DNA of 64,000 bases from an uncultured Eubacteriales bacterium (GTDB lineage Bacteria; Bacillota_I; Bacilli_A; RF39; UBA660): positions 32,619-96,618 of the forward strand of contig CAJJKI010000005.1 of assembly GCA_905188025.1 (NCBI GenBank). The letters are read 5' to 3'. Made by a program: the position numbers and the translations under genes. Positions 1-9,412 of this stretch are shown here, piece after piece (positions within the stretch are counted from its first letter, which is position 1; each line of letters begins with the position of its first letter). The notes under the pieces were generated by a model. The model ran no database searches. It had not been told where the DNA came from and saw only the letters and a list, made by a program, of their open reading frames with translations.

Positions 1-1190
1 ACGGATACAAAAAAGTAGATTTTGATGATGAAGCTGACATTTATATAATTAATACATGTAGTGTTACCAATGAAGCTGATAAAAAAGATCGAAAGTTAAT
101 ACATACTACAAGAAATAATCACAAAGATAAAATACTTGTAGTAATGGGCTGCTTTTCACAATTAAATCCCGATGTCATTGATGCAGATATAGTCTTAGGA
201 AATAAACATAAATCTAAGATTGTAGAATTAATTAAAGAGTTTCAAACTAACAAGACAAAAATAGTAAAAGTAGAAGATATTAGTGATACAAATTTCGAAG
301 ATATGTATATTAATCGCTTCGTAGAACATACTAGAGCCTTTGTCAAAATACAAGATGGTTGCAATGCCTTTTGTGCATATTGTACCATTCCTTATGCTAG
401 AGGAAATTTAAGAAGTAAAAACTTTAATAAAGTAATCTCTGAAGTAACTGAATTAGTTAATAATGGTTATAAAGAAATAGTATTAACTGGAATTCATACC
501 GGAAGATATGGTAAAGAACAAAATACCAATCTTGAAAATCTTTTACGAGAATTAGTTAAAATAGAAGGCCTTCTTAGAATAAGACTGTCTAGTATTGAAA
601 TAAATGAAATAACTGATGGCATTATTGATTTAATAAAAAATAATCCTATCATGGCTAAACACTTACATATTCCGATGCAATCAGGTAGTAATGAAATCCT
701 AGTATCCATGAATAGAAAATATAAAAAAGAATATTTTATTGAACGTGTTGCTCATATCCGAAAAGAAATACCTGATATCTCCATAACAACTGACCTAATC
801 GTTGGCTTCCCTGGAGAAACTGAAGAATTATTTAAAGAAACCATTGACACTCTAAATATCATTAAATTTACTAAAATACATACTTTTCCATACTCCAAAA
901 GAAATGGTACAGTAGCTGCTACTATGCCAAATCAAGTAGATGGCAATATCAAAAAATGTCGTGTTAAAGAAGTTTTAGCATTATCAAACAAATATGAAGA
1001 GTCATTATATAAAAGCAAAATAGGTGCTACCTATGATGGCCTCATAGAAACCCGTAAAGATGGAAAGAAGATTGTTATAACTACAAATTATATACCTGTA
1101 GAAGTAACAACTGACTTATCTAATAATGAAATAGTAAACTTAACTATTGATGAAGTGAATGGGCTTAGAGTACTAGGAAAAATAGAATAA
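1..1190 (+). CDS. mtaB: tRNA N6-threonylcarbamoyladenosine methylthiotransferase MtaB, 5'-truncated by window
   Basis: Radical-SAM methylthiotransferase that converts t6A37 to ms2t6A37 in ANN-decoding tRNAs. The reading frame is open from base 3, so the true start lies upstream of the window; the in-frame ATG at 144 is internal. Before it the frame encodes the N-terminal MTTase motif NTCSVTNEADKKDRK, and then VMGCFSQ, both cluster-binding regions of the family. The radical-SAM Cys triad is seen as CNAFCAYC followed by TIPYARG, which favours MtaB over MiaB. A TRAM-like basic tail ends the protein. The gene is followed by about 200 bp of AT-rich spacer and then frr. The family call is firm; MtaB rather than MiaB rests on the motif and is likely but not proven. 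Confidence 0.88.
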   Translation, partial: GYKKVDFDDEADIYIINTCSVTNEADKKDRKLIHTTRNNHKDKILVVMGCFSQLNPDVIDADIVLGNKHKSKIVELIKEFQTNKTKIVKVEDISDTNFEDMYINRFVEHTRAFVKIQDGCNAFCAYCTIPYARGNLRSKNFNKVISEVTELVNNGYKEIVLTGIHTGRYGKEQNTNLENLLRELVKIEGLLRIRLSSIEINEITDGIIDLIKNNPIMAKHLHIPMQSGSNEILVSMNRKYKKEYFIERVAHIRKEIPDISITTDLIVGFPGETEELFKETIDTLNIIKFTKIHTFPYSKRNGTVAATMPNQVDGNIKKCRVKEVLALSNKYEESLYKSKIGATYDGLIETRKDGKKIVITTNYIPVEVTTDLSNNEIVNLTIDEVNGLRVLGKIE

Positions 1191-1351
1191 TATTCTAAAG
1201 ATAATTAAAAAATACAAAGAATTATTCTCAAAAACTATCATAATATATACAAAAACAAATGTATAATATAAAAAAAGTACGAATTTTTTAGTAAAATTAA
1301 GTAAATTCTAGTATTTTTCACAATTTTATGTTATTATATATGAGAAAGAAA

Positions 1352-1373
1352 GGGGATACTATCAAAAATCCCC
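1352..1373 (+). promoter_or_regulatory. Short hairpin in the frr leader
   Basis: A perfect 6-bp inverted repeat (GGGGAT / ATCCCC) with a 10-base loop sits just upstream of the frr Shine-Dalgarno. The sequence AGAAAGGG occurs on both sides of it, so the hairpin could hide or present one of two purine-rich sites. A -10-like TTATTATAT lies just upstream. No known riboswitch class is recognised. Confidence 0.3.
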
Positions 1374-1392
1374 ATAAGAAAGGGAAAAAAAT

Positions 1393-1935
1393 ATGGATGA
1401 AATATTATTAAACGCTGAAGAAAAAATGGAAAACACTATTAGTTCACTTGAATATAAATTTACTAATGTTAGAGCAGGTCGTGCTAATCCCAGCATGTTA
1501 GATGGCATTACTGTTGAATACTATGGAACAGAAACACCACTTAAACAACTTGCTAACATTAGTGTTCCTGAGGCAAGACAACTAATGATTAAGCCTTTTG
1601 ATAGAGGAATACTTGGAGGAATTGAGAAAGCTATTTTTGAAGCTAATCTTGGTATCACTCCAAACAATAATGGAGAATGTATCTTTTTAGTTATCCCTCC
1701 ATTAACTGAAGATCGCCGTAAGGAATTAGTAAAACAAGTAAAGTCCTTAGCAGAAGAAGCTCGTATTGCTTTAAGAAACATTCGCCAAGAAGCAAACACA
1801 GGACTAAAAAACTTAAAATTACCTGAAGATACTGAAAAAGAAGGTAATAACGAAGTACAAGATTTAATCAATAAATACAACAAAATAATTGATGAAAAAT
1901 TAAAATTAAAGGAACAAGACTTAATGACTATCTAG
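1393..1935 (+). CDS. frr: Ribosome recycling factor
   Basis: Splits post-termination 70S ribosomes together with EF-G in the cytoplasm. The 180-residue length matches the family (about 185). Family signatures are clear: TNVRAGRANPSML near residue 25, the VEYYGTETPLKQLANISVPE stretch, and the C-terminal helix with EEARIALRNIRQEAN. The start is preceded by AAGAAAGGG. It is not next to pyrH or tsf as in many Firmicutes; it stands after mtaB and before a hypothetical gene 28 bp downstream that may be co-transcribed. Confidence 0.96.
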   Translation: MDEILLNAEEKMENTISSLEYKFTNVRAGRANPSMLDGITVEYYGTETPLKQLANISVPEARQLMIKPFDRGILGGIEKAIFEANLGITPNNNGECIFLVIPPLTEDRRKELVKQVKSLAEEARIALRNIRQEANTGLKNLKLPEDTEKEGNNEVQDLINKYNKIIDEKLKLKEQDLMTI

Positions 1936-1963
1936 TCTTGTTATGAAAAGGGGAGTTTTATTT

Positions 1964-2749
1964 ATGAAAAAGGTTTTTATGCCATCAATGGATGGCTTAC
2001 AAGAAATGCAGTCTCTTAATGCAGACGTTTATTCATACTTACTTATTAAAACAGTAGAAAAGTTTATTGTTGACGGAATAATTTATAGTGCAAAAGGTAT
2101 ACTTAATCCTAACTACACTGTAAAGTACATTCTAAATGATCCTGAAGTAGTTATTCCAATTTGCAGAATGTATCCTGAATTAATATCACGTTTTGATTTT
2201 GCTAGTAATGATACCGCGCTTTGTATGGAATTACTAAATAGTTCACAACAAGAAAAGTATGCATCTTCTTTAGACAATCTAGCATATTTTGACAGTTCAG
2301 CCATTTGTAGCAATCAAATAATTGTAAAAGATGTTATAGGAAAACTAAAAGATGAATTAATTGCTAATCCCAAATATCGTTTTACTTATAAAAATAATGC
2401 ATTACTTAATCAAATATTTGCAACTACGATTTTATCAGGCAATAGTAGCCTATATATTAGACCTGAAGAAAGAGAATCACTATTAACCAAATTAGCAACT
2501 ATTGAACCATACTATGCTATGCAAATAGGTAAAGAGTTATCACTTGAAGGGTATAGTGCTCAAGAATTAGTAGAATTAAAAAGAGAACTGTTAATTACTA
2601 GTATCGATTCTTATAAAAGAAGATATGGTATAACTGAAGATAATTCTCACAAAGGAGAAGATATCTTTACCAAAGATAATATAAAAGTAAAAAGATTAAT
2701 AAGAAAAATAACAAATGATCCTATGTTATTATATAGAAATAATAATTAA
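1964..2749 (+). CDS. Hypothetical protein, 261 aa
   Basis: I do not recognise this family. An in-frame ATG at 1943 exists, but the Shine-Dalgarno AAAAGGGGAG lies just downstream of it and 8 bases before the ATG at 1964, so 1964 is chosen. The protein is soluble, mostly helical in appearance and has no signal peptide, membrane segment or Cys cluster. It begins MKKVFMPSMDGLQEMQ and ends in a basic tail. It follows frr closely and lies upstream of the pheST T-box leader. Codon use is like the backbone. No function is proposed. Confidence 0.7.
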   Translation: MKKVFMPSMDGLQEMQSLNADVYSYLLIKTVEKFIVDGIIYSAKGILNPNYTVKYILNDPEVVIPICRMYPELISRFDFASNDTALCMELLNSSQQEKYASSLDNLAYFDSSAICSNQIIVKDVIGKLKDELIANPKYRFTYKNNALLNQIFATTILSGNSSLYIRPEERESLLTKLATIEPYYAMQIGKELSLEGYSAQELVELKRELLITSIDSYKRRYGITEDNSHKGEDIFTKDNIKVKRLIRKITNDPMLLYRNNN

Positions 2750-2764
2750 TAAAACTATGAAATG

Positions 2765-2955
2765 GAAGTAGTAAATCTAAAAAAATAATTAATAAAGAGA
2801 GTTAGGGAAGGTGTAATCCTAGCATAATTATTAGATTGAATTCACCCATAGAGTTTTATCGCTATTAGCGTTAACAATACAAGTGTATAACTAAAAGTTA
2901 TAAATAAAGGTGGTACCGCGGCCTAAAGTCGTCCTTTAATTTATAACTTTTTTTA
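2765..2955 (+). promoter_or_regulatory. T-box riboswitch leader for pheST (Phe specifier)
   Basis: This leader senses uncharged tRNA-Phe and controls readthrough into pheS. The conserved T-box, AAGGTGGTACCGCG, is at 2907-2920. A purine-rich stem I region (AGAGAGTTAGGGAAGG) begins near 2797. The candidate specifier TTC is at 2841-2843, in the context GAATTCACC, and matches Phe. The T-box overlaps the left arm of the terminator, as expected for the antiterminator switch. The exact 5' end is inferred. Confidence 0.92.
2894..2955 (+). terminator. T-box-controlled attenuator terminator
   Basis: The left arm at 2894-2910 (AAAGTTATAAATAAAGG) pairs with 2933-2950 with one bulge, followed by a run of T. 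The T-box motif lies at its base and in the intervening loop, so antiterminator and terminator are mutually exclusive. Confidence 0.85.
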
Positions 2956-2972
2956 ATTATAAGGAGGAAAAT

Positions 2973-4022
2973 ATGAACAAAGAAATAATAACCAATATGA
3001 AAGAAGAATTACAAAAATTATTTACCGAAGAGTTAACTTTAAATAAATTAAATGATCTAAAAGTTGAATATCTCGGAAAATCAGGTAAAATAACTGAATT
3101 ATCTAAAATGATGAAAGATATACCTAATGAAGAAAAGAAAGATTTTGGTATGCTTCTAAACGAACTAAGAACAGAGTTTAATAATCTATATGAAAAAACA
3201 AAAACTGCTTTAGAAACAGCTGAAATAAATAGAAAATTAGCAGAAGAAAAAATAGATATTACTATGCCAGCTACTCCAGTCTTAAATGGTGCTCCAAATA
3301 TACTTGAATCCATCATCGAAGAAGTTGAAGAATTACTTATGTCAATGGGATATGATGTCGTAGATGGACCTGAAATAGAAGAAGATAGATTTAACTTTGA
3401 ATTATTAAATATTCCAAAAGGTCATCCAGCAAGAGATGCCCAAGATACATTCTATATTGAAGATGAAAAAGTGCTCCTACGTAGCCAAACTTCACCAGTA
3501 CAAGCAAGAACAATGCTAAAAGGAGAAGGTAAGACTCCTATTAGAATGATATGCCCAGGAAAAACCTATCGCCGTGATGATGATGATGCCACTCATTCTC
3601 ATCAATTCATGCAAATAGAAGGTCTAGTAGTAGATAAAAATATTAGTCTTTCTGATCTAAAAGGAACATTTGATATCATTGCCAAAAAACTTTTCGGAGA
3701 AGATTGCATCACTCGTTTTAGACCAAGCTATTATCAATTTACCGAACCATCAGTAGAAACAGATATTAGTTGTTTCAATTGTCATGGTAAAGGTTGCAGC
3801 CTTTGCAAAAACACTGGTTGGATAACTGTAGCTGGTGCCGGTATAGTGCATCCTAACGTTCTAACAAATTGTGGTTATGATCCAAAAGAATGGACTGGTT
3901 TTGCTTTTGGCTTTGGTGCTGAAAGACTAGCTATGTTAAAATATGGCATTAATGATATTAGAACATTCTATATGACTGACTTAAGAGAAACAAGAGCATT
4001 TGATAGAAAGGACAGTGAATAA
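2973..4022 (+). CDS. pheS: Phenylalanine-tRNA ligase alpha subunit
   Basis: Catalytic subunit of the (alpha-beta)2 class II synthetase that charges tRNA-Phe. The 349-residue length is typical. An N-terminal coiled-coil arm (about 1-90) is followed by the class II core, with GPEIEEDRFNFELLN and GHPARDAQDTFY near residues 130-155, motif 2 (ICPGKTYRRDDDDATH), a Cys-rich insertion (CFNCHGKGCSLCKN) and motif 3 (GFGFGAERLAMLKYG). The start has a strong AAGGAGG. The T-box leader upstream places it under tRNA-Phe control, and pheT follows 1 bp after its stop. Confidence 0.97.
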   Translation: MNKEIITNMKEELQKLFTEELTLNKLNDLKVEYLGKSGKITELSKMMKDIPNEEKKDFGMLLNELRTEFNNLYEKTKTALETAEINRKLAEEKIDITMPATPVLNGAPNILESIIEEVEELLMSMGYDVVDGPEIEEDRFNFELLNIPKGHPARDAQDTFYIEDEKVLLRSQTSPVQARTMLKGEGKTPIRMICPGKTYRRDDDDATHSHQFMQIEGLVVDKNISLSDLKGTFDIIAKKLFGEDCITRFRPSYYQFTEPSVETDISCFNCHGKGCSLCKNTGWITVAGAGIVHPNVLTNCGYDPKEWTGFAFGFGAERLAMLKYGINDIRTFYMTDLRETRAFDRKDSE

Positions 4023-4023
4023 T

Positions 4024-6387
4024 ATGATAAGTTTAAATTGGGTAAAAGATTATGTTGATTTAAATGGCATCGATTTAAAAGAACTAGCTGTAGATATTAC
4101 CAAAGCTGGTGTTAACGTTGAAAAAGTTATTACTAATCATATTGATAACCTTGTAATTGGAGAAGTCGTTGAGTGTTATGATCATCCAAATAGTGATCAT
4201 TTACATATATGCAAAGTTAATATTGGTACCACTACCACTCAAATCGTATGTGGCGCTCCTAATGTTAGAGCAGGAATCAAAGTAATCGTATCCCTTCCTG
4301 GAGCAGTTCTTCCTGGAGGAAACGAAATCAAAGCTGGCAAAATTCGTGGTGAAGAATCAAATGGTATGATTTGTGCTTTATTCGAATTAGGCCTTGAAGA
4401 AAAAACTGAAGAAAACTATAACAAAGGAATACATGAATTGCCAAGTGATGCTCCAGTCGGTGCTGACCCCCTAGAATATCTTGGCTTAGATGATACCATC
4501 TATGAATTAGACGTTCACAAACACCGTAATAATGATTGCTATTATCATATAGGTTTTGCTTATGAAATAGCTACTATTTTAAATGAAAAAGTAACCTTAC
4601 CATGTAGAGATTATAAAGAAACAACTGATTCTATCAAAAATCATTTCAGCCTTTCAGTAGAAACTCCCAAGTGTCCATTATATCTAGCTAAAATGGTAAC
4701 TGGAGTTGAAATTAAAGAATCTCCAGATTTTATCAAAAAAAGATTAATTTCTGCTGGTATGCGTCCTATCAACAATGTTGTAGATATTTCTAACTATGTA
4801 ATGCTTGAATTTGGACAACCAATGCATTTCTTTGATAAAGATAAACTAGGAGATACTGTTCTTGTTCGTGATGCTGTAGATAATGAAAAAATTACTACTC
4901 TTGATGGTAAAGAAAGGGTATTAACACATAATGATATTGTTATCACTAATGGCAAAATTCCAGTATGCATTGCAGGCGTAATGGGCGGACTTAATACAGA
5001 CGTTGATGATACTACAAAGAATATTCTTATTGAAAGCGCTATCTTTGATCCCATCAGTATCCGTTACACCGCTAATAACCTAAATCTAAAAAGTGAAGCC
5101 TCTATTCGTTACGGAAAAGGACTTAACTATGAATATACTTTCATGGCTTTAGATAGAGCGTGCCATCTTCTAGAAAAATATGCTAATGCCAAAGTATTAA
5201 AAGATACCGTATCTCATGATAAAATAGATAAAACACCTAAAGTAGTTACTTTCAAATCAAGTGAAATTAATAAAATGTTAGGAATCACTATTTCTGAATC
5301 AGCTGTTGAGTCAGAATTAGATCGCCTTGACTTCAAATACACTAAAGAAGGGGATGTCTTTACTTGCACTATTCCTAATCGTCGTCTTGATATTGAACCA
5401 TTTGTTAATGATATTGCCGAAGAAATTGGTAGATTATATGGTTATCAAAATTTAGTATCTACACTTCCAGTAGTACCTATGCGTAAAGGTGGATATGTCG
5501 GTGACGTTAAATATCGTAAACTTATTTCTAAAAGACTTCGTAGTCTTGGCTTAAATGAAGTAAAAACTTATACCCTTGTGTCACCTACAGAAACAAGCCT
5601 CTTCAACTATGAAGCCAAAGAAAAAGTAACTTTACCAAATCCTATGAGTGTAGATAAATCTATCGTAAGAACAACTCTTCTTCCATCATTACTAAACATA
5701 TATGATTATAATAAAGCTAGAAAAGTTGAAAATATCTTCATCTATGAAATAAGCAAAACATATGACTCAGCTTACAATGAAGATACAAAAATTGCTATTC
5801 TTATGAAAGGCACATATTTAGGTAGTAGTTGGAGTCAAAATAAAATTAACACTGATTTCTATCTAGCAAAAGGTATTGTAGAAAACATTCTTGATTACCT
5901 AGGATTAAAAAATCGTTATACTTATGAAGTATCAGCAATCGATGGAATGCATCCAGGTATGTGTGCTAAAATACTTCTTGATCGTGAACCAATCGGAGTA
6001 ATTGGCCGTATTCATCCAAGTATTAAAAAAGATGATATCTATCTAATTGAATTATCTTTAAATAAATTAATTAAACCAGTTAAAAAGATTAAATATAAAG
6101 AATCAAGTAAATATCCAGAAATAAAAAAAGATGTTTCATTCATCGTAGATAACAACACTACTTGTAAAACTCTAGAAGATACCATTAAAAAGTCTGGTGG
6201 CCGTTTACTTGCAGATATCAGCCTATTTGATGTTTATCATGATAATAATAATGAAAAGTCACTTGCTTTTTCACTAACATTCAAAGATAATGAAAAAACT
6301 TTAACTGATGAAGAGGTTATGACTATATTTAACAAAATAATTACTGACGTCACTATTAAGTGTAATGCTAAATTAAAAAGCATATAA
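4024..6387 (+). CDS. pheT: Phenylalanine-tRNA ligase beta subunit
   Basis: Non-catalytic partner of PheS that carries the editing site. The frame is open back to 4000, but the ATG at 4024 follows AAAGGA at good spacing and immediately follows the pheS stop, so the protein is 788 aa, the usual length. Domains in order: an OB-fold EMAP-like tRNA-binding domain (about 40-150), the B3/B4 editing domain (about 210-380), B5 (about 400-470), a synthetase-like core, and the FDX anticodon-binding domain at about 695-788, starting near YPEIKKDVSFIV. It is co-transcribed with pheS and followed by a terminator. Confidence 0.97.
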   Translation: MISLNWVKDYVDLNGIDLKELAVDITKAGVNVEKVITNHIDNLVIGEVVECYDHPNSDHLHICKVNIGTTTTQIVCGAPNVRAGIKVIVSLPGAVLPGGNEIKAGKIRGEESNGMICALFELGLEEKTEENYNKGIHELPSDAPVGADPLEYLGLDDTIYELDVHKHRNNDCYYHIGFAYEIATILNEKVTLPCRDYKETTDSIKNHFSLSVETPKCPLYLAKMVTGVEIKESPDFIKKRLISAGMRPINNVVDISNYVMLEFGQPMHFFDKDKLGDTVLVRDAVDNEKITTLDGKERVLTHNDIVITNGKIPVCIAGVMGGLNTDVDDTTKNILIESAIFDPISIRYTANNLNLKSEASIRYGKGLNYEYTFMALDRACHLLEKYANAKVLKDTVSHDKIDKTPKVVTFKSSEINKMLGITISESAVESELDRLDFKYTKEGDVFTCTIPNRRLDIEPFVNDIAEEIGRLYGYQNLVSTLPVVPMRKGGYVGDVKYRKLISKRLRSLGLNEVKTYTLVSPTETSLFNYEAKEKVTLPNPMSVDKSIVRTTLLPSLLNIYDYNKARKVENIFIYEISKTYDSAYNEDTKIAILMKGTYLGSSWSQNKINTDFYLAKGIVENILDYLGLKNRYTYEVSAIDGMHPGMCAKILLDREPIGVIGRIHPSIKKDDIYLIELSLNKLIKPVKKIKYKESSKYPEIKKDVSFIVDNNTTCKTLEDTIKKSGGRLLADISLFDVYHDNNNEKSLAFSLTFKDNEKTLTDEEVMTIFNKIITDVTIKCNAKLKSI

Positions 6388-6391
6388 TAAT

Positions 6392-6424
6392 AAAGAACAT
6401 TAGCGTATTTCTAATGTTCTTTTT
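6392..6424 (+). terminator. Rho-independent terminator after pheT
   Basis: Stem AAGAACATTAG / CTAATGTTCTT with a 7-base loop and a following T-run. It ends the pheST operon just before two genes on the other strand. Confidence 0.9.
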
Positions 6425-6438
6425 ACTTATAAATAGAA

Positions 6439-6834
6439 TTATTTCTTTTTACTACTTTTTCTCTTATTAATAGTATCTAATATTTCTTGTATTTCCTTTT
6501 CTACCTTCTCATCAATATCATCTTGTACATCTTGATATTTTTCACCATTAGTTTTAATTGCTTTAATCTCTTTTAATTCATTTTTAGCAATAGCCTTAAT
6601 AATAATTCCAATTGATAATGTTACAGCACTAGCAATCTCTATTATTGGCCCTTCAAAATCAAAAGGTGATAGTAGTGATCCAATTAAAACCGGCTTACCA
6701 ACAGTAGTTAGCACATTTCCTGCCTTATTAAGTTTTACATAAAATTCTTTCTTTTTTTCTAAAGCACTTTTTATCTTTTCAGTATTTTCCTTACTTTCAC
6801 TTATTACTAAAGTCTCCGGCAAATCATTCTTCAT
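6439..6834 (-). CDS. Small membrane protein of unknown function
   Basis: I do not recognise the family. The frame could start at a TTG at 6849 or an ATG at 6840, but GGGGG at 6843-6847 gives good spacing only to the ATG at 6834, so about 131 aa are called. The N-terminal half is charged; a central hydrophobic stretch of about 45 residues (roughly 50-95, with a PFDFEGP turn) could make two membrane segments; the C-terminus is Lys/Glu-rich and may form a coiled coil. The start overlaps the end of the upstream DUF1292-like gene by 11 bp, suggesting translational coupling. Confidence 0.6.
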   Translation of the reverse strand: MKNDLPETLVISESKENTEKIKSALEKKKEFYVKLNKAGNVLTTVGKPVLIGSLLSPFDFEGPIIEIASAVTLSIGIIIKAIAKNELKEIKAIKTNGEKYQDVQDDIDEKVEKEIQEILDTINKRKSSKKK

Positions 6835-7048
6835 TCCCATTACCCCCAATTATCTCATTCTTAAAATTATTATAAAATTTTAATACTAATTCTTTCTCAT
6901 TATCTGGAATAGATACAATATTCTCATTCTCATCTACTTCATATATCATTATCAAATTATTCTTCTTATCAATTTCTTCATCAAAAGAACAAATAATATA
7001 TTTCTTTCCAAGTTCTTCTATCTGAAATCCTCCCAGCACCTGTGCCAT
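6824..7048 (-). CDS. DUF1292-type small protein
   Basis: A 74-residue acidic protein with the layout of the DUF1292 family (YrzB-like): EELGKKYIICSFDEE, then IYEVDENENIVSIPDNEKE, then a C-terminal helix ending FYNNFKN. The function of the family is unknown. It has a GGAAAG Shine-Dalgarno and leads a two-gene transcript with the membrane protein at 6439-6834. The 200 bp upstream are AT-rich and divergent from the surface-protein gene at 7305. Confidence 0.65.
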   Translation of the reverse strand: MAQVLGGFQIEELGKKYIICSFDEEIDKKNNLIMIYEVDENENIVSIPDNEKELVLKFYNNFKNEIIGGNGNEE

Positions 7049-7304
7049 TACTTACTTTCCATTTATTATTTTCTCCATTAAATAACCTCTCCTTTCAAAA
7101 AAAACTTATCATATATATAAGAAAAAGTAAATATAATTATTAGTAAATCTATAAAATAACTTATTATCTACTAGTTTATATAACTTTACATATAGATAAC
7201 TATCTGTCATTAATTATCACAACATTTAATTCTTTTCTTTAAAAAAATACAATCTTGTGATATACTCATTGTATGAAATAAATTTAAAGATAAAGGAGTA
7301 TGTT

Positions 7305-8579
7305 ATGAAAAAAATAAATTTAAAATTATTATGCTTTTTCTTACTAATAGGGTGCTTAGGAATAACAAAAGTTAGGGCTGATTGGGCAGGTTGCTATGCT
7401 AAAATGAATAAAGATGAAGCAGTAAGTATAGGAGACACATTTACTTATGACTTAGGAATAGATGGAAATACTACTGATATTTCTGTGTACGGACTACATT
7501 ATGTTATTTTATATGACCAAAATATATTAGAACCTGTATCAATATCTGATGGTGGAGTAGGAACTTATTATAATTGGGAAAATATTTCATCTAATGTATA
7601 TGAAGAAAAAGGTACATACAATAGATTAGTTGTAGATATTAAAACTAATGATAAGAATAAATTTCTAGATGATAAAAGAGATATAAAAGAACTATTAAAA
7701 ATAGGATATGTAAAATTTAAAGTAAAAGATACTAAGAAAACAAGTACTAAAATTATGCTATATCAAACTTATAGAGAAGATTTGGTTAATGGAAGTTTCT
7801 ATAGTTCATCCTCATCATATTATTACGCATATAGTAGCTATGCTGGTAACAAGCAATCACCTTGTTATACTGAAATTACAACATATATAAACATATATAA
7901 TAAAGATAGTGATGCTACTCTAAAAGACTTAAAAGTAAATGAAGTAGATATAACACCTAAATTTAATAAAAATACTTTAAATTATGAAGCAATAGTTAAA
8001 AATGAAATAGACACTATTAACATAGAAGCTACTTGTAACGGTAATAATTGTAAAGTAAAAGGAACAGGTAAACAAAACTTATCTGTAGGAAATAATACTT
8101 TTAAAGTAGAAGTCACTTCAGAAAGAGGTAATTCACAAATATATACCATTAACATAAATAGAAAAGAAAAAACAGAAGCCTATCTAGAAAGTTTGAGTAT
8201 TAAAAACAATAAATTATCTCCAGAATTTAACCCAGATAACTTAGAATACATATTGTTTGTGTCTAATGATGTAAAAAAATTAGATTTATCATATGTAGCA
8301 AATGACAAAAATGCTTCAGTTAAAATTGTTGGAAATGAAAATTTTGTAGAAGGAAATAATGAAGTAAAAATAATAGTAAGTAATAGTGATAACGATAGTA
8401 AAGCAGAAAGAGAATATCACATTAATGTTATAAAAGAAAAAGAAGAAAATACTACTTTAATAGATAATAATACTAAATTAATAAAAAAGCAAAGAATAAT
8501 AATGATAATACTTAGTAACCTTCTTGTTATTAGTAATATTTTATGGATAGTAAAAGTATCAAAACTAAAGAAAAGATAA
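7305..8579 (+). CDS. Surface-anchored protein, cohesin-like and cadherin-like beta-sandwich domains
   Basis: The ATG at 7305 has AAAGGAG at proper spacing; the 16 codons upstream in frame have none. The 424-residue product begins with a signal peptide (MKKINLKLLCFFLLIGCLG). A cohesin-like region follows (about 30-190, with GDTFTYDLGIDGN), then two tandem repeats of about 80 residues starting ATLKDLKVNEVDITPKFN and YLESLSIKNNKLSPEFN, which match the cadherin-like beta-sandwich (bacterial) type. A C-terminal membrane helix with a KKR tail anchors it, so most of it faces outward. No sortase motif is seen. Adhesion or cell-wall scaffolding is an inference. It is followed 12 bp later by a PAP2 phosphatase. 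Confidence 0.72.
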   Translation: MKKINLKLLCFFLLIGCLGITKVRADWAGCYAKMNKDEAVSIGDTFTYDLGIDGNTTDISVYGLHYVILYDQNILEPVSISDGGVGTYYNWENISSNVYEEKGTYNRLVVDIKTNDKNKFLDDKRDIKELLKIGYVKFKVKDTKKTSTKIMLYQTYREDLVNGSFYSSSSSYYYAYSSYAGNKQSPCYTEITTYINIYNKDSDATLKDLKVNEVDITPKFNKNTLNYEAIVKNEIDTINIEATCNGNNCKVKGTGKQNLSVGNNTFKVEVTSERGNSQIYTININRKEKTEAYLESLSIKNNKLSPEFNPDNLEYILFVSNDVKKLDLSYVANDKNASVKIVGNENFVEGNNEVKIIVSNSDNDSKAEREYHINVIKEKEENTTLIDNNTKLIKKQRIIMIILSNLLVISNILWIVKVSKLKKR

Positions 8580-8591
8580 AGGAGCTTACTT

Positions 8592-9311
8592 ATGAAAAAG
8601 AAAAATATTATTACAAGCATAACAATGATTATACTAGCAGTTATCTATACTATCCTAGTAAAAATAATAGATGTTGCTCCTATAGGACCAAATAATTCAT
8701 CAGTAGGTTTCTCTAGCATTAATGGTTTCTTCCATAATTTACTAGGAAGTAACATGACTATATATAAAATAACTGAAGTATTGGGAATGATACCACTACT
8801 AATGGCTGGTATCTATGCCCTTATTGGATTTATTCAACTAATTAAGAGAAAGAGCCTTGCTAAAATTGATCGTGAAATTTATGCCTTAGCATCCCTTTAT
8901 GTAATTGTTCTAGGACTATATGTCTTCTTCGAAAAATGCATTATTAATTATCGTCCTATCCTAATAGATGGCGTCCTTGAAGCTTCATACCCATCATCTC
9001 ATACCCTTATGGCAATCTGTATATGTGGTAGTTCACTCATTGTGAATAAGCGCCTATTTCATAAAAAAATCTTTAACATTGAAAATAAATTATCTATCTT
9101 TTTAATACCAGCAATTGTTTTAGGACGTTTCATATCAGGAGTTCATTGGTTTAGCGATATCCTTGGTGGTATAATTATCTCCGTAGCATTACTATCAACA
9201 TTCTACACAGTAATCTCATCATTTTCCACTAAAAAAGCAAAAGTTAAAAATGAGCTAGAAGATGATTCACTACCAATTCCCTTAAAAGATGATGCTGTAC
9301 CAGGAATATAA
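8592..9311 (+). CDS. PAP2-family membrane phosphatase
   Basis: An integral-membrane acid phosphatase, 239 aa, with the three family motifs: KCIINYRP (motif 1), YPSSHT (motif 2) and GRFISGVHWFSD (motif 3, with the catalytic His and Asp). About six hydrophobic segments. In Gram-positive bacteria such enzymes act on undecaprenyl pyrophosphate or phosphatidylglycerol phosphate; the substrate cannot be told here. A Shine-Dalgarno AAAGGAG overlaps the end of the upstream surface-protein gene, so the two are probably co-transcribed. Confidence 0.85.
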   Translation: MKKKNIITSITMIILAVIYTILVKIIDVAPIGPNNSSVGFSSINGFFHNLLGSNMTIYKITEVLGMIPLLMAGIYALIGFIQLIKRKSLAKIDREIYALASLYVIVLGLYVFFEKCIINYRPILIDGVLEASYPSSHTLMAICICGSSLIVNKRLFHKKIFNIENKLSIFLIPAIVLGRFISGVHWFSDILGGIIISVALLSTFYTVISSFSTKKAKVKNELEDDSLPIPLKDDAVPGI

Positions 9312-9330
9312 AGAAATTAAAATAATAATA

Positions 9331-9410
9331 AAAGAGTCAGTAGTATTCATGCTATATAGTAGCCTTCAAAACAAAGCAATATCTATATATGAATCTATTA
9401 ACTCTTTTTC
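9331..9410 (+). terminator. Large bidirectional terminator hairpin
   Basis: AAAGAGT at 9331 pairs with ACTCTTT at 9401, and inside it ATTCAT..TATATAG pairs with CTATATATGAAT, giving a long interrupted stem between two converging genes. A T-rich tail follows on the plus strand. Confidence 0.6.
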
Positions 9411-9412
9411 TT